This document shows positions 27,347-35,239 of a stretch of DNA of 64,000 nucleotides, in pieces; within the stretch, counting starts at the first letter, position 1; every line of letters begins with the position of its first letter. The position numbers and the translations under genes were made by a program. This DNA is from an uncultured Clostridia bacterium. Lineage in GTDB: Bacteria > Bacillota > Clostridia > UBA1381 > UMGS1253. The DNA lies in contig CAKSHP010000001.1 in the NCBI GenBank assembly GCA_934457145.1, positions 62,001-126,000 on the forward strand, written 5' to 3'. The notes under the pieces were generated by a model, which saw nothing but the letters and a program-made list of their open reading frames with translations, was not told the DNA's origin and did no database searches.

Positions 27347-27586
27347 TTATAGTTTAGCTAAAATTTCGTTTTCAAAAAATTCGCCGACAGTTTCCGGACT
27401 CACGGAATAAACCGTGTCTTTTATACTTACACACACGCCGTCCTGACACTGCCCCATACAAAATGTTCCGGCAAGCTCAACTTTGTCTTCAAGATTGTGT
27501 TTTTCCACAAGCTCGCTGAGCGCCTGCACAACATGGCGCGAACCTTTAATGTGGCACGATGAGCCGATACAAATTGTTACTTTCAT
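27347..27586 (-). CDS. Thioredoxin-like [2Fe-2S] ferredoxin
   Basis: 79-aa minimal version of the NuoE/HydC 24-kDa fold: MKVTICIGSSC with Cys6 and Cys11 (C-x4-C) and FCMGQC with Cys43 and Cys47 (C-x3-C), the usual four ligands of a thioredoxin-like [2Fe-2S] cluster. It should pass electrons to or from the sensory hydrogenase encoded 15 bp downstream. The ATG at 27586 is preceded by ATGGAGATTTTT, whose GGAG is the ribosome site; this leader is the end of an 83-bp sequence repeated exactly 184 bp upstream. Confidence 0.88.
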   Translation of the reverse strand: MKVTICIGSSCHIKGSRHVVQALSELVEKHNLEDKVELAGTFCMGQCQDGVCVSIKDTVYSVSPETVGEFFENEILAKL

Positions 27587-27589
27587 AAA

Positions 27590-27672
27590 AATCTCCATTC
27601 CGCCGCCCTGCAAGGCATAAATAGTAATAAAATTTTCTCTTATCAGGCAGGGCAAAGGAATGATAAGAGATT
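27590..27672 (-). repeat. 83-bp direct repeat, proximal copy (carries ribosome site)
   Basis: Identical over 83 bp to 27774-27856. Its ends are an imperfect inverted repeat (AATCTC-TTAT-CATTCC against GGAATGGAGATT), and inside are two overlapping pairings, TCTCTTATCA/TGATAAGAGA and GCCCTGC/GCAGGGC, which exclude each other partly. The last bases form the ribosome site of the [2Fe-2S] protein gene. Confidence 0.9.
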
Positions 27673-27773
27673 TTTTTGTCCATGTGCGTTTTTAAAGGCA
27701 TTGCCTTTAAAAAAATTCGCACGGACCAATTAAATCCGCCGGAGGCAAACGCGAAAGTATTTTTTTCGCGTTT
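27673..27773. repeat. Structured 101-bp spacer between the two direct repeats
   Basis: Holds two strong hairpins: TTTAAAGGCA-T-TGCCTTTAAA (27691-27711) inside GTGCG/CGCAC (27684-27688, 27718-27722), and AAACGCGAAA/TTTCGCGTTT (27747-27756, 27764-27773) touching the distal repeat. No coding sequence that I can support. Confidence 0.75.
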
Positions 27774-27856
27774 AATCTCCATTCCGCCGCCCTGCAAGGC
27801 ATAAATAGTAATAAAATTTTCTCTTATCAGGCAGGGCAAAGGAATGATAAGAGATT
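27774..27856 (-). repeat. 83-bp direct repeat, distal copy
   Basis: Exact copy of 27590-27672, nearer to rex. It includes the same GGAATGGAG end but no useful reading frame follows it. Between it and the rex stop (27857-27936) is an inverted repeat AACCTCAT/ATGAGGTT (27879-27886, 27923-27930), perhaps the end of the rex transcript. Confidence 0.9.
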
Positions 27857-27936
27857 AAAAAACTTAAAATAGCGAATTAACCTCATATGCTTTATGATTT
27901 AAATTTCATAACCAAAAATCACATGAGGTTTAATTC

Positions 27937-28557
27937 CTAATTTTGTATTTTTTTGTTCAGATACGCAAGCGACAGTGCCATATTTTCATACTGCACGCAA
28001 ACGTCTTTTGGAACCGAAAGCGTGCACGGCGCAAAACACCATATAGCCTTTATGCCGTTTTCGACCAACAAATCACACACCTGCTGTGCTGCGTCGGCAG
28101 GAACCGTGATAATGCCTATTTTGATTTTGTTCTCTTTGACAAATGCATCAAAATCCGCCATAGGATAAATGCTTTTTTGCGAGCTTGTCTGCTCTTTTTT
28201 TTCAACGGCTTTGTCAAACGCCGCCGTGATGTTTAAACCATAATCGCCAAAGCCGCTGTAGCCGAGCAGCGCGCGTCCGAGCTTTCCGGCACCGACAATA
28301 ATAACGTTGCCGCCGAAATCGGGTTTTAAAAAGCTTTCCAAAGTTTCGGTCAGCTCGGATATGTTATATCCTGTTTTCGGTCTGCCCGCACCGCTCACGG
28401 AAGCAAGGTCTTTTCTGACCTGAACTTCACCCATGCCAAGCTCTTTTGCAAGCGATGTTGCGGAAATGTTTTTTTTGTCCGAGCAAGCATTTTTTAAGTA
28501 TTTTAAATATATTGGGATTCGTCCGATTGTCGCCCGCGATACGTCAGCTTTTTTCAA
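27937..28557 (-). CDS. rex: Redox-sensing transcriptional repressor Rex
   Basis: 206-aa NADH/NAD+ sensor. N-terminal winged helix (GRIPIYLKYLKNA, LGMGEVQVRKDLASVSGAGRPKTGY) and a C-terminal Rossmann domain (VIIVGAGKLGRALLGY), ending with the domain-swapped helix. TTG start at 28557, with AAAGGAGCGG upstream. It lies 28 bp behind the exporter gene, at the end of the malate-to-succinate operon, so it can be cotranscribed with the redox genes it likely controls. A Rex-type operator candidate lies upstream of the operon at 41444-41461. Confidence 0.95.
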   Translation of the reverse strand: MKKADVSRATIGRIPIYLKYLKNACSDKKNISATSLAKELGMGEVQVRKDLASVSGAGRPKTGYNISELTETLESFLKPDFGGNVIIVGAGKLGRALLGYSGFGDYGLNITAAFDKAVEKKEQTSSQKSIYPMADFDAFVKENKIKIGIITVPADAAQQVCDLLVENGIKAIWCFAPCTLSVPKDVCVQYENMALSLAYLNKKIQN

Positions 28558-28585
28558 AGTTACCGCTCCTTTGCAATAATGTTTA

Positions 28586-29848
28586 TCAGCCGAATATTAC
28601 AATCATAAACTGCGACACCAAAACCACCGCAAGCAGCGCAATAGGATATGTTGCCGCATATGCCGAAGCAACATCTTCGGTTTTTGCAACGTGAATAAGT
28701 GTTCCGAGAGCCGGTGTGCTTGTCATTCCGCCGGTTATTGAACCGAGCGAATTTAAAAGGCTGAGCTTTAAAATCTTTGTGGCAATAATAAATCCGACAA
28801 TCATTGGAACAAGCGTCATTAATGCTCCGTATAAGAAGTAAATCGGCTTAAAGTATTTCACAAAGTTTGCTCCGCCGGCAACTCCGGCGCCGATTAAAAA
28901 TATCATAAGTCCGAGCTCTCTTAAACATTCAAGAGTTTTCTTCGGAGGCATAATATTAATCTTGCCTATGTGCGAAAAATGTCCGAAAACGAGAGCCGTT
29001 ATAAGCGCGCCGCCCGTTGTTGTAAGAGAAAAACATGTTCCTGTTAAGCCCTGCGAGGTGAGCGGAATTTTTATGTTTCCGACAACAAGACCTATAAGCG
29101 CTGCAAGACCAAATGCTCCGAGTCCCATATCGTCAATGTTAATAAGGTTTAAAGCCTTTTTTTCGTTTGTGCCAAGATGAACGCTTTCAAGCTTTCTTCT
29201 TTCTTCGTCCATATCTGCATGAACAATTTTCGGCATAATCTGAACAAATAAAACAACGCCTATTACACCGAATAAATATGCTATTCCGTAGCCGACCGTA
29301 ACTGCCGACTCAAGGTGGTTTGCCATGTCGGGATTTGCCGCATACACGTTTTTAACAGTTTCCTTAGCTGCCGAAAATCCCGGCGTTGTCGTAAGCGAAC
29401 CGGACAAAAGTCCGTCCATAATTGCTAAAAATTCTCTTTGGTCAGCTGCGCCGTTTCTGCCGATCAAATAGCATATAACGCATGTAAGTCCGCCGGAAAC
29501 GATTATCGCAACACCCAAAAGAATATACGATTTAAAGTTTTGTTTAAGGTTTTTAAAAAATTTCGGGCCTGCTATAAAACCAACCGATGTAACAAAAAAC
29601 ACAAGTCCGAGATTTTCAACAATCTTCAAACCGTTTTGTGCGATTTCGGCAGATTTCATTGCATTTGCAAGGTCGCTGTAAAAAAATGCTCCGAAAAGCA
29701 GGGATATAACAAACACGCCCGCAGTTCCCAAAGAAACGCCTTTTATTGTTATTCTGCCAAGTAAGTATCCGAGCGCAACAATTGCCATAATTGAAAATAT
29801 CAAAAACGACACGCTCGATATAGAGATAACTCCGTTAAATAAATGCAT
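28586..29848 (-). CDS. AAE-family (aspartate:alanine exchanger type) transporter, possible succinate exporter
   Basis: 420-aa membrane protein with two homologous halves, each carrying the family motif: GLLSGSLTTTPGFSAA (about 147-162) and ITGGMTSTPALGTL (about 370-383). The TrkA-C regulatory domains found between the halves in YidE/YbjL are missing; only a short hydrophilic loop (about 215-240) is present. The AAE family includes AspT and the Corynebacterium succinate exporter SucE. The position right behind the fumarate reductase genes and ahead of rex makes a dicarboxylate exporter the best guess (inference). AAAGAGG precedes the ATG. Confidence 0.8.
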   Translation of the reverse strand: MHLFNGVISISSVSFLIFSIMAIVALGYLLGRITIKGVSLGTAGVFVISLLFGAFFYSDLANAMKSAEIAQNGLKIVENLGLVFFVTSVGFIAGPKFFKNLKQNFKSYILLGVAIIVSGGLTCVICYLIGRNGAADQREFLAIMDGLLSGSLTTTPGFSAAKETVKNVYAANPDMANHLESAVTVGYGIAYLFGVIGVVLFVQIMPKIVHADMDEERRKLESVHLGTNEKKALNLINIDDMGLGAFGLAALIGLVVGNIKIPLTSQGLTGTCFSLTTTGGALITALVFGHFSHIGKINIMPPKKTLECLRELGLMIFLIGAGVAGGANFVKYFKPIYFLYGALMTLVPMIVGFIIATKILKLSLLNSLGSITGGMTSTPALGTLIHVAKTEDVASAYAATYPIALLAVVLVSQFMIVIFG

Positions 29849-29893
29849 CTAAATAACCTCTTTCAAAAATTGTTGTTATAAGGCATATAAAAA

Positions 29894-30005
29894 CGCACAG
29901 AGCGCATACAAAACCGGTGATTTATCATCTTTGCCCGTTTTTTGCCTCTGCGCTTTTTCAGCCTTCAAACGGCGCGCGGCAAAATAATTTTATTTTGCCG
30001 CACGC
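29894..30005 (-). promoter_or_regulatory. Two intercistronic hairpins after frdA
   Basis: Next to the frdA stop are 12-bp perfect arms GCGGCAAAATAA/TTATTTTGCCGC (29976-29987, 29990-30001), extended by 3 bp after a mismatch. A second stem pairs the GCACAGAG segment near 29895 with CTCTGCGC near 29946-29953 across a loop of about 45 nt and, on the minus strand, runs into TTTTTAT, so it may be a weak terminator. The 170-bp space has no gene. Confidence 0.6.
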
Positions 30006-30018
30006 CGATGCCCGGATT

Positions 30019-31635
30019 TTAGATTTCGCTTTTTGCATTTGTGTAGTTTGGCAAGAGTTTAGGCGATACAGCGTCTGTTTCTATTCCTGCGTCTTTGAGC
30101 TCTTTGTCAAATTTATTAATGTGCTCTAAGGTAAGCTTGCCGAGCGTAACGTCTTTCGAGTGCGCTGCGGCATTTTTGCCGGCATTTCTTCCGAACACGA
30201 TAATGTCTAAAAGTGAATTACCCATAAGGCGGTTGCGTCCGTGAATACCTCCGACAGCCTCGCCGGCAACAAACAGGTTTTCAATGTTTGTTGTCATGCC
30301 GTTAACATTTATGTCAAGACCGCCGTTCTGATAGTGCAGTGTCGGGTAAACCAAAATAGGCTCTTTTCTTATGTCTATTCCGTAGCTTGCAAACATACGC
30401 ATCATAGCCGGGATACGTTTTTCAATAGTACCCTCGCCGCCGATTGCCTCAATCATAGGAGTGTCGAGCCAAACTGCCTTGCCGCTTCCTGTGTCAACGC
30501 CTTCGCCGCGGTCGGAACATTCTCTTATGATTGACGCTGCGGACACGTCTCTTGTCTCAAGCGGATGCATAAATACTTTACCGTCACGGTTTACAAGCTT
30601 TGCGCCGAGCGAACGAACCTTTTCGGTAACGAGTGCGCCGAATATCTGCTGAGGATATGCTGCGCCTGTCGGGTGGTACTGGAGAGTGTCGGCATATAAA
30701 AGCTTTGCGCCGACACGGTATCCCAAAACCAGACCGTCGGCTGTTGCACCGTAGTGGTTTGAGGTCGGGAAGCCCTGATAGTGCATGCGTCCGGCACCGC
30801 CTGTTGCTATTATAACCGTTTTTGCACGGGCAACCATAAGCTCATGCGTTTCCATGTTCATCAAAACCGCACCGGCAGCCTTGCCGTTTTCGTCTAAAAT
30901 CAGTTCTATTGCCGCTGTGAAATCAACAACGTCAATTCCTCTGTTTAACACTTCATCTCTCAGTGTACGCATAATTTCCGCACCGGAATAGTCCTTTGCG
31001 GCGTGCATGCGTTTTCTTGAAGTACCGCCGCCGTGTGTTGTTATCATTGTGCCGTCGGCCTCTTTATCAAATTCAACGCCTAAATTGTTAAGCCACTGTA
31101 TAGCCTCGGGAGCGTCGCAAACGAGTTTTGCCAAAAGCTCGCGCTTTGCGGCATAGTGTCCGCCACCGAATGCGTCAACAAAGTGAATTGCGGGCGAATC
31201 GTTCGGTTTGTCGGCAGCCTGAATACCGCCCTCTGCCATCATTGTGTTTGCATCGCCCATGCGAAGCTTTGTAACGATCATTGCCTTTGCGCCGGCATTG
31301 TCTGCCTCGATTGCAGCCGATGCGCCTGCTCCGCCGCCGCCGATAATTAAAACGTCAACGTCGTATTTAACATTGTTTAAATCAATGTCTTCGGGCTTAA
31401 TGCGGCTGTGTGCCGAAAGCATTTCGCAAAGCTCATGAGGAACCTTTTCGCCCTTGTTTGCGCCGACTTTTAAAACTTCAAATTCGCTTTTTTTATAATC
31501 GGGATGATAAGCTGCCAAAAGGTCTTCTTTTTCCTGTGCCGTCATGCGTTTCGGTTCGTATACGGTATTTTCTTTTCTTGCAGCCTCAACGGCTTTTAAA
31601 GACTTTTCAAATTCTTTTGAATACATATCTTGCAT
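30019..31635 (-). CDS. frdA: Soluble fumarate reductase flavoprotein subunit
   Basis: 538-aa FAD protein of the fumarate reductase / succinate dehydrogenase family. FAD site DVLIIGGGGAGASAAIEAD (about 94-112); active-site segments YHPTGAAYP, TLHYQNGGLDIN and GRNRLMGNSLLD carry the His and Arg residues expected for dicarboxylate binding and proton delivery. Where E. coli FrdA binds FAD covalently (His in SHT), this protein has Asn130 (DANT), so FAD should be non-covalent. About 90 residues precede the FAD domain, an unusual extension. No membrane subunit gene (frdC/D or sdhC) is present. The start is ambiguous: ATG 31635 is 3 nt from GGAGG, ATG 31626 is 12 nt. Confidence 0.9.
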   Translation of the reverse strand: MQDMYSKEFEKSLKAVEAARKENTVYEPKRMTAQEKEDLLAAYHPDYKKSEFEVLKVGANKGEKVPHELCEMLSAHSRIKPEDIDLNNVKYDVDVLIIGGGGAGASAAIEADNAGAKAMIVTKLRMGDANTMMAEGGIQAADKPNDSPAIHFVDAFGGGHYAAKRELLAKLVCDAPEAIQWLNNLGVEFDKEADGTMITTHGGGTSRKRMHAAKDYSGAEIMRTLRDEVLNRGIDVVDFTAAIELILDENGKAAGAVLMNMETHELMVARAKTVIIATGGAGRMHYQGFPTSNHYGATADGLVLGYRVGAKLLYADTLQYHPTGAAYPQQIFGALVTEKVRSLGAKLVNRDGKVFMHPLETRDVSAASIIRECSDRGEGVDTGSGKAVWLDTPMIEAIGGEGTIEKRIPAMMRMFASYGIDIRKEPILVYPTLHYQNGGLDINVNGMTTNIENLFVAGEAVGGIHGRNRLMGNSLLDIIVFGRNAGKNAAAHSKDVTLGKLTLEHINKFDKELKDAGIETDAVSPKLLPNYTNAKSEI

Positions 31636-31643
31636 CTTCCTCC

Positions 31644-32318
31644 TTACTTTTCAATCTCTCTGTTGTTGTAGAGTTCTTTTATTTGATCAATCGGTTTTTG
31701 CATAAGATCTTCAATAAGCTCTGTGAAGGTACCGTCATTGATCTCACGAACGCGATCCTCCAAGTGCTTTGTTTTCGGAGCAAGATACTTTCCGTTTAAT
31801 CTTCGTGCAAGCATTGCAACCTGCGGATGCGAAATCCCCGCAGGACAGCGGGAGGAACAAACTCCGCACATAACGCAGTCAAACGACTCTTCCGCACAGC
31901 GCTCAAAATCGCCGCGCTGAGCATATGCTATATACTGCATAACGTTAAGGCTCTGCGTGCAGCTTTTTGTGCATGCATTGCAGCCGACGCAGGCATAAAT
32001 TTCAGGATACAGCTGCATCATTATCTGCTGAGTCGGGCTCACTTTTTCAATATTGTAAACCTGCTTAACAAGCGGGAAGAACGGAAGTGTTGCCACATAC
32101 ATGTTATCTTCAACCTTTGTCTGACATGCAAGACAGGTTTTAAGTTCTCTGTCGCCTTTTATGCGGTAAATTGTTGCACAGGCGCCGCAAAAGCCGTTGC
32201 GGCAGCCGCAGCCGCGAACGAGCTGATAGCCGGCATATTCCATGGCGCGCATGATAGTTAAATTGTCCGGTACTTTATACAGCTTTCCGAACAGGTAAAT
32301 GTTAACCATATTTTCCAT
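31644..32318 (-). CDS. frdB: Fumarate reductase iron-sulfur subunit
   Basis: 224-aa protein: N-terminal plant-type [2Fe-2S] domain (RGCGCRNGFCGAC, then KTCLAC), followed by two [4Fe-4S]-type motifs, CVGCNACTKSC (about residue 110) and CVMCGVCSSRCP (about 145). It would carry electrons to FrdA, 8 bp downstream. There is no membrane-anchor gene, so the donor must be soluble; the HdrABC/Flx proteins encoded directly upstream are the obvious candidates. Start chosen at ATG 32318 (GGAAATCAGT upstream), as the nine preceding codons look non-family. Confidence 0.86.
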   Translation of the reverse strand: MENMVNIYLFGKLYKVPDNLTIMRAMEYAGYQLVRGCGCRNGFCGACATIYRIKGDRELKTCLACQTKVEDNMYVATLPFFPLVKQVYNIEKVSPTQQIMMQLYPEIYACVGCNACTKSCTQSLNVMQYIAYAQRGDFERCAEESFDCVMCGVCSSRCPAGISHPQVAMLARRLNGKYLAPKTKHLEDRVREINDGTFTELIEDLMQKPIDQIKELYNNREIEK

Positions 32319-32339
32319 ACTGATTTCCAAAGCCTTTCT

Positions 32340-32380
32340 GCCCACAAAAAATAAAATATCGCTGCGCTTTATCTGTGGGC
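32340..32380 (-). promoter_or_regulatory. Intercistronic hairpin between flxA and frdB
   Basis: GCCCACA (32340-32346) pairs with TGTGGGC (32374-32380) in the only sizeable gap (84 bp to the chosen frdB start) of an otherwise tightly overlapping gene row. With the hairpins after frdA it brackets the frdBA pair. Confidence 0.5.
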
Positions 32381-32402
32381 GGATAATGCGCTTTTAAAAA
32401 TT

Positions 32403-33236
32403 TTAATATTCGTTCGGAAGTTCGTCTAATTCGTCACAGCGAAAAACCGGTCCGTCTTTGCAGACATATTTTGAACCGATGTTGCATCTTCCGCATTTTC
32501 CTATACCGCATTTCATGCGAAGCTCCATTGTTGTATAAACCTGAGTTTTGTCAAAGCCAAGCTCCTGCAAGCCTGCTAAGGTAAACTTGATCATAATCGG
32601 AGGACCGCACAAAATTGCCGTTTTGTTTGTCGGGAAGTTAAGTTCTTTAACATAATTCGGAACAAATCCCACATGACCGTCCCATTCGGGCTGTTCGCGG
32701 TCAATCGTAAGATAAACGTTAACTCCCGCATCGTTTGACCATTCGTCAATTATTTCTTTGTAGTCGACCAAATCCTGCATACTGCGCGAACCGTAAACAA
32801 TATCTATTTTTCCGTAACGGTCGCGGTAGTGGCGGCAGTAGTTTATAACCGAGCGCAGCGGTGCAAGGCCTATACCGCCGGCAATAAAGAGCATATCCTG
32901 TCCGGCAAATTCCGTGTCAACCGGAAACGCATTGCCGTAAGGTCCTCTTATTGTAATCTGCTGGCCAACCTCCATAGAATGAAGCCATTCGGTCACGCAG
33001 CCGCATTTTTTAATGGAAAACTCCATAAATTCAGTATTTGTAGGCGATGATGTAATAGAAAACATTGCCTCGCCGACTCCGGGAATAGAAAGCATTGCGC
33101 ACTGTCCCGGTTTATGCTCAAAAGCCTTTTTGCCGTCCGGCGTTACAACGCGAAACGTTTTAACGTCCGGCGTATCTATTCTGATATCTGTCACAACGCC
33201 TATCTTTGGGATAAGAGGTTCTTTCATATCAACCAT
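32403..33236 (-). CDS. flxA: FAD/NAD-binding flavin oxidoreductase subunit (FlxA-like)
   Basis: 277-aa ferredoxin-NADP reductase-fold protein of the AsrB/PyrK/hydrogenase-gamma group. FAD domain: PGQCAMLSIPGVGEAMFSI (about 40-60). NAD domain: FIAGGIGLAPLRSVI (about 115-130) and LCGPPIMIKF (about 210). C-terminal [2Fe-2S] cysteines: CGIGKCGRCNIG and the later Cys in KYVCKDG. It is the likely entry point for electrons from NADH. It overlaps the Fe-S gene upstream by 8 bp or more and starts 8 nt after GGGAGG. FlxA by similarity to Desulfovibrio FlxABCD-HdrABC; identity of the cofactor (NADH or NADPH) is inferred. Confidence 0.85.
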   Translation of the reverse strand: MVDMKEPLIPKIGVVTDIRIDTPDVKTFRVVTPDGKKAFEHKPGQCAMLSIPGVGEAMFSITSSPTNTEFMEFSIKKCGCVTEWLHSMEVGQQITIRGPYGNAFPVDTEFAGQDMLFIAGGIGLAPLRSVINYCRHYRDRYGKIDIVYGSRSMQDLVDYKEIIDEWSNDAGVNVYLTIDREQPEWDGHVGFVPNYVKELNFPTNKTAILCGPPIMIKFTLAGLQELGFDKTQVYTTMELRMKCGIGKCGRCNIGSKYVCKDGPVFRCDELDELPNEY

Positions 33237-34254
33237 TTTTCTGCCCTCCCAGCTTTTTCATAACTTTCACAATATTCATCTGTATAGGACATTTTGCCAT
33301 ACATCTTCCGCAGCCGACGCAGGAGAAAAGTCCGTCGTTGTTTGTCGGATAGTAAACAAGTTTGTGCATAAAACGCTGGCGGAAACGCTCGAGCTGTGTA
33401 AGTCGCGGCTGTCCTGCCGACATTTTTGTAAATTCCGAATACATGCAAGAGTCCCAGCAGCGGAATCTCTTAACGCCGTGACCGGTGTTAAAGTCTTTTA
33501 TATCATAACACTGACATGTCGGACACACGAACGTGCATGTTCCGCAGCCCAAACACGACTCCGAAAGCTCGCCCCACTCGGGTGCGTTAAAGAACTCAGA
33601 GGTTTTTCCGCTGCCGAATGCGTCTGCCTTAAGGTTTGCCAGAGGCAGTTTTTCATATCTTTCGGAAATTAATTTCTTTTGCTCGTCAACATCTTTTGTA
33701 TCCGCACTCTCCGTCACGTTTTCAAGTGCGCCGAGGAGCTTTTCGCCCTTATCGGTCTTAGCGTCCAGATAAAGATAATCGTCTGTCTTGTAGCAAACTA
33801 TATCTCCGCCCGGATTTGCCGCGTCAATGTCAAAGGTTTTGCAAAAACATGTTTCAACGGGCTTTGTACATGCAAGCGACACAATAGTCGCATGATCTCT
33901 GCGGTTTTTATAATAAGTGTCAACCGGATCTGCTAAAAATACGCGGTCTAAAACTTCAAAGCTTTTAACATCGCATCCGCGAACGCCGAATATAACAAAA
34001 TCTTCGCATTCGCTACGTGTGTCGATAACTTCAATGTTTTTGCCGGAAACCTTAAAATCCATAAGATTTTCGGTTTGCGGAAAGAAAAAGTCCTTTGCGC
34101 TCCGAACGGTGTTTAATGCGTCCGAAAGCTTCTTTGAGCTTTCCCATTTTTCAAACTTTGCCCCGCCCTTTGTGTCAACGGGCATATAAAGAGTGTTTGT
34201 TTCTGAAATTGCACTAAAGAGAGTGTCTAAGTTTTTGTTTGAAATTTTACGCAT
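33229..34254 (-). CDS. Fe-S subunit of the Flx module (AsrA-like, 4Fe-4S dicluster)
   Basis: 341-aa soluble protein. The N-terminal two-thirds resemble AsrA and related electron-transfer proteins (VIFGVRGCDVKSFEVLDRVF). The C-terminus has two [4Fe-4S] motifs, CLGCGTCTFVCPTC (about 235) and CVGCGRCMAKCP (about 315), with extra cysteines in between (CYDIKDF, CWDSCM). It corresponds to FlxB or FlxC of Desulfovibrio; I cannot decide which. Start at ATG 34254, 8 nt after AGAAGGGG, overlapping the upstream gene by 8 bp. Confidence 0.8.
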   Translation of the reverse strand: MRKISNKNLDTLFSAISETNTLYMPVDTKGGAKFEKWESSKKLSDALNTVRSAKDFFFPQTENLMDFKVSGKNIEVIDTRSECEDFVIFGVRGCDVKSFEVLDRVFLADPVDTYYKNRRDHATIVSLACTKPVETCFCKTFDIDAANPGGDIVCYKTDDYLYLDAKTDKGEKLLGALENVTESADTKDVDEQKKLISERYEKLPLANLKADAFGSGKTSEFFNAPEWGELSESCLGCGTCTFVCPTCQCYDIKDFNTGHGVKRFRCWDSCMYSEFTKMSAGQPRLTQLERFRQRFMHKLVYYPTNNDGLFSCVGCGRCMAKCPIQMNIVKVMKKLGGQKNG

Positions 34255-35239
34255 CTTCATCACCCCTTCTCACCGCGTCGCCGGGTTCAATATCGTCTGT
34301 TGTATAGTTTACAATCGGCGCTCTGCTGCCAATCTCGGCGCCTGCCTGATAATCGCCGTAGAAAGTATCAATATCTTTTATAAACTTACGGTTTAAAAGG
34401 TGCAGCGGAATGTTTTGCGGACACACTCTTGAACATTCGCCGCAGTCTGTGCAGCGTCCGGCAACATGAAACGCACGGATTATATGAAACATTTTTTCTT
34501 CAAATGAGTTTGCGGCAGCCTTGTTTTCAACTCCCGACTCCGGATTGTTAAACACGCATTTTTCGCATGTGCACGCCGGACAAACATCTCTGCATGCGTT
34601 GCAGCGTATGCATCTTGAAAGCTCGCCCTGCCAGAATTCAAAACGCTCGTCGGCGCTCATTTTTTCAAGTTTTTCAACTTCGTCAAATCTTTTTGAGTCT
34701 AAAACCTCACCTGTATCCGACAAAAGCTCATCATATGCAACATGTTTTTTCGATTTGCAGTTTAAGCATCTCTCTGAAAGAAGATCTTCTTTATTTAAAA
34801 TAACGTTTCCGTCATAGAGAGTGCTAACAACAATTTTGCCGTCTTCTGATTTAACCGAAACAATGCCGTTTGCGGCATCTTTTAATTTCTTTATGTCAAT
34901 CATGCCGTCACACGAAACGCCGACAGCATAAGCCTTTTCTCTGTCAAATCTGTGCTCTGTAAGAAGCTGGTTAAAGCTGTAGGTGTCGCAGGGTTTTAAA
35001 AATACCAGAACCTTGCTTTCACTTTTTGCCGTTTCGCGGATAAGATATTTTGAAAAGTTTGCTGCGCAAAAATCGCCCCAGACAAAATCCTTTTCAATTT
35101 CTTCTTCAGTGAGGAACACTGCGGGGGTGATATCGTAGTCAAATTCGCCGGTTTTCCAGCCGAGTACGCGGTCAACCGCTCCGCTTTTAAGCATTTCGCA
35201 AGCTTTTTTCACAAGAGCCTCGCGTTTTATTTTCTGCAT
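34247..35239 (-). CDS. Fe-S subunit of the Flx module (FrhB/AsrA-like, 4Fe-4S dicluster)
   Basis: 330-aa soluble protein. The middle part (VLVFLKPCDTYSFNQLL, VGVSCDGMID) resembles the coenzyme F420 hydrogenase beta / AsrA type of flavin-associated electron carriers. Cysteine motifs: CLNCKSKKH (about 183), CIRCNACRDVCPAC (about 230-243) and CTDCGECSRVCP (about 283-294), enough for two to three [4Fe-4S] clusters. It overlaps the MvhD-like gene by 13 bp and the next Fe-S gene by 8 bp. Together with that gene it links FlxA to FlxD-HdrA. Confidence 0.8.
   Translation of the reverse strand: MQKIKREALVKKACEMLKSGAVDRVLGWKTGEFDYDITPAVFLTEEEIEKDFVWGDFCAANFSKYLIRETAKSESKVLVFLKPCDTYSFNQLLTEHRFDREKAYAVGVSCDGMIDIKKLKDAANGIVSVKSEDGKIVVSTLYDGNVILNKEDLLSERCLNCKSKKHVAYDELLSDTGEVLDSKRFDEVEKLEKMSADERFEFWQGELSRCIRCNACRDVCPACTCEKCVFNNPESGVENKAAANSFEEKMFHIIRAFHVAGRCTDCGECSRVCPQNIPLHLLNRKFIKDIDTFYGDYQAGAEIGSRAPIVNYTTDDIEPGDAVRRGDEDA

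Noticed and set aside
27546..27839. 97-codon frame between rex and the [2Fe-2S] gene sharing its first residues with the frame upstream of that gene
   Set aside because: The shared residues come only from the 83-bp DNA repeat. The frame runs through hairpins, has no family likeness and overlaps the real gene.
29971..30006. Ordinary strong terminator after frdA
   Set aside because: The 12-bp stem is not followed by a T-run on the minus strand; it is kept as an intercistronic hairpin, with only the second stem showing a weak T-tract.
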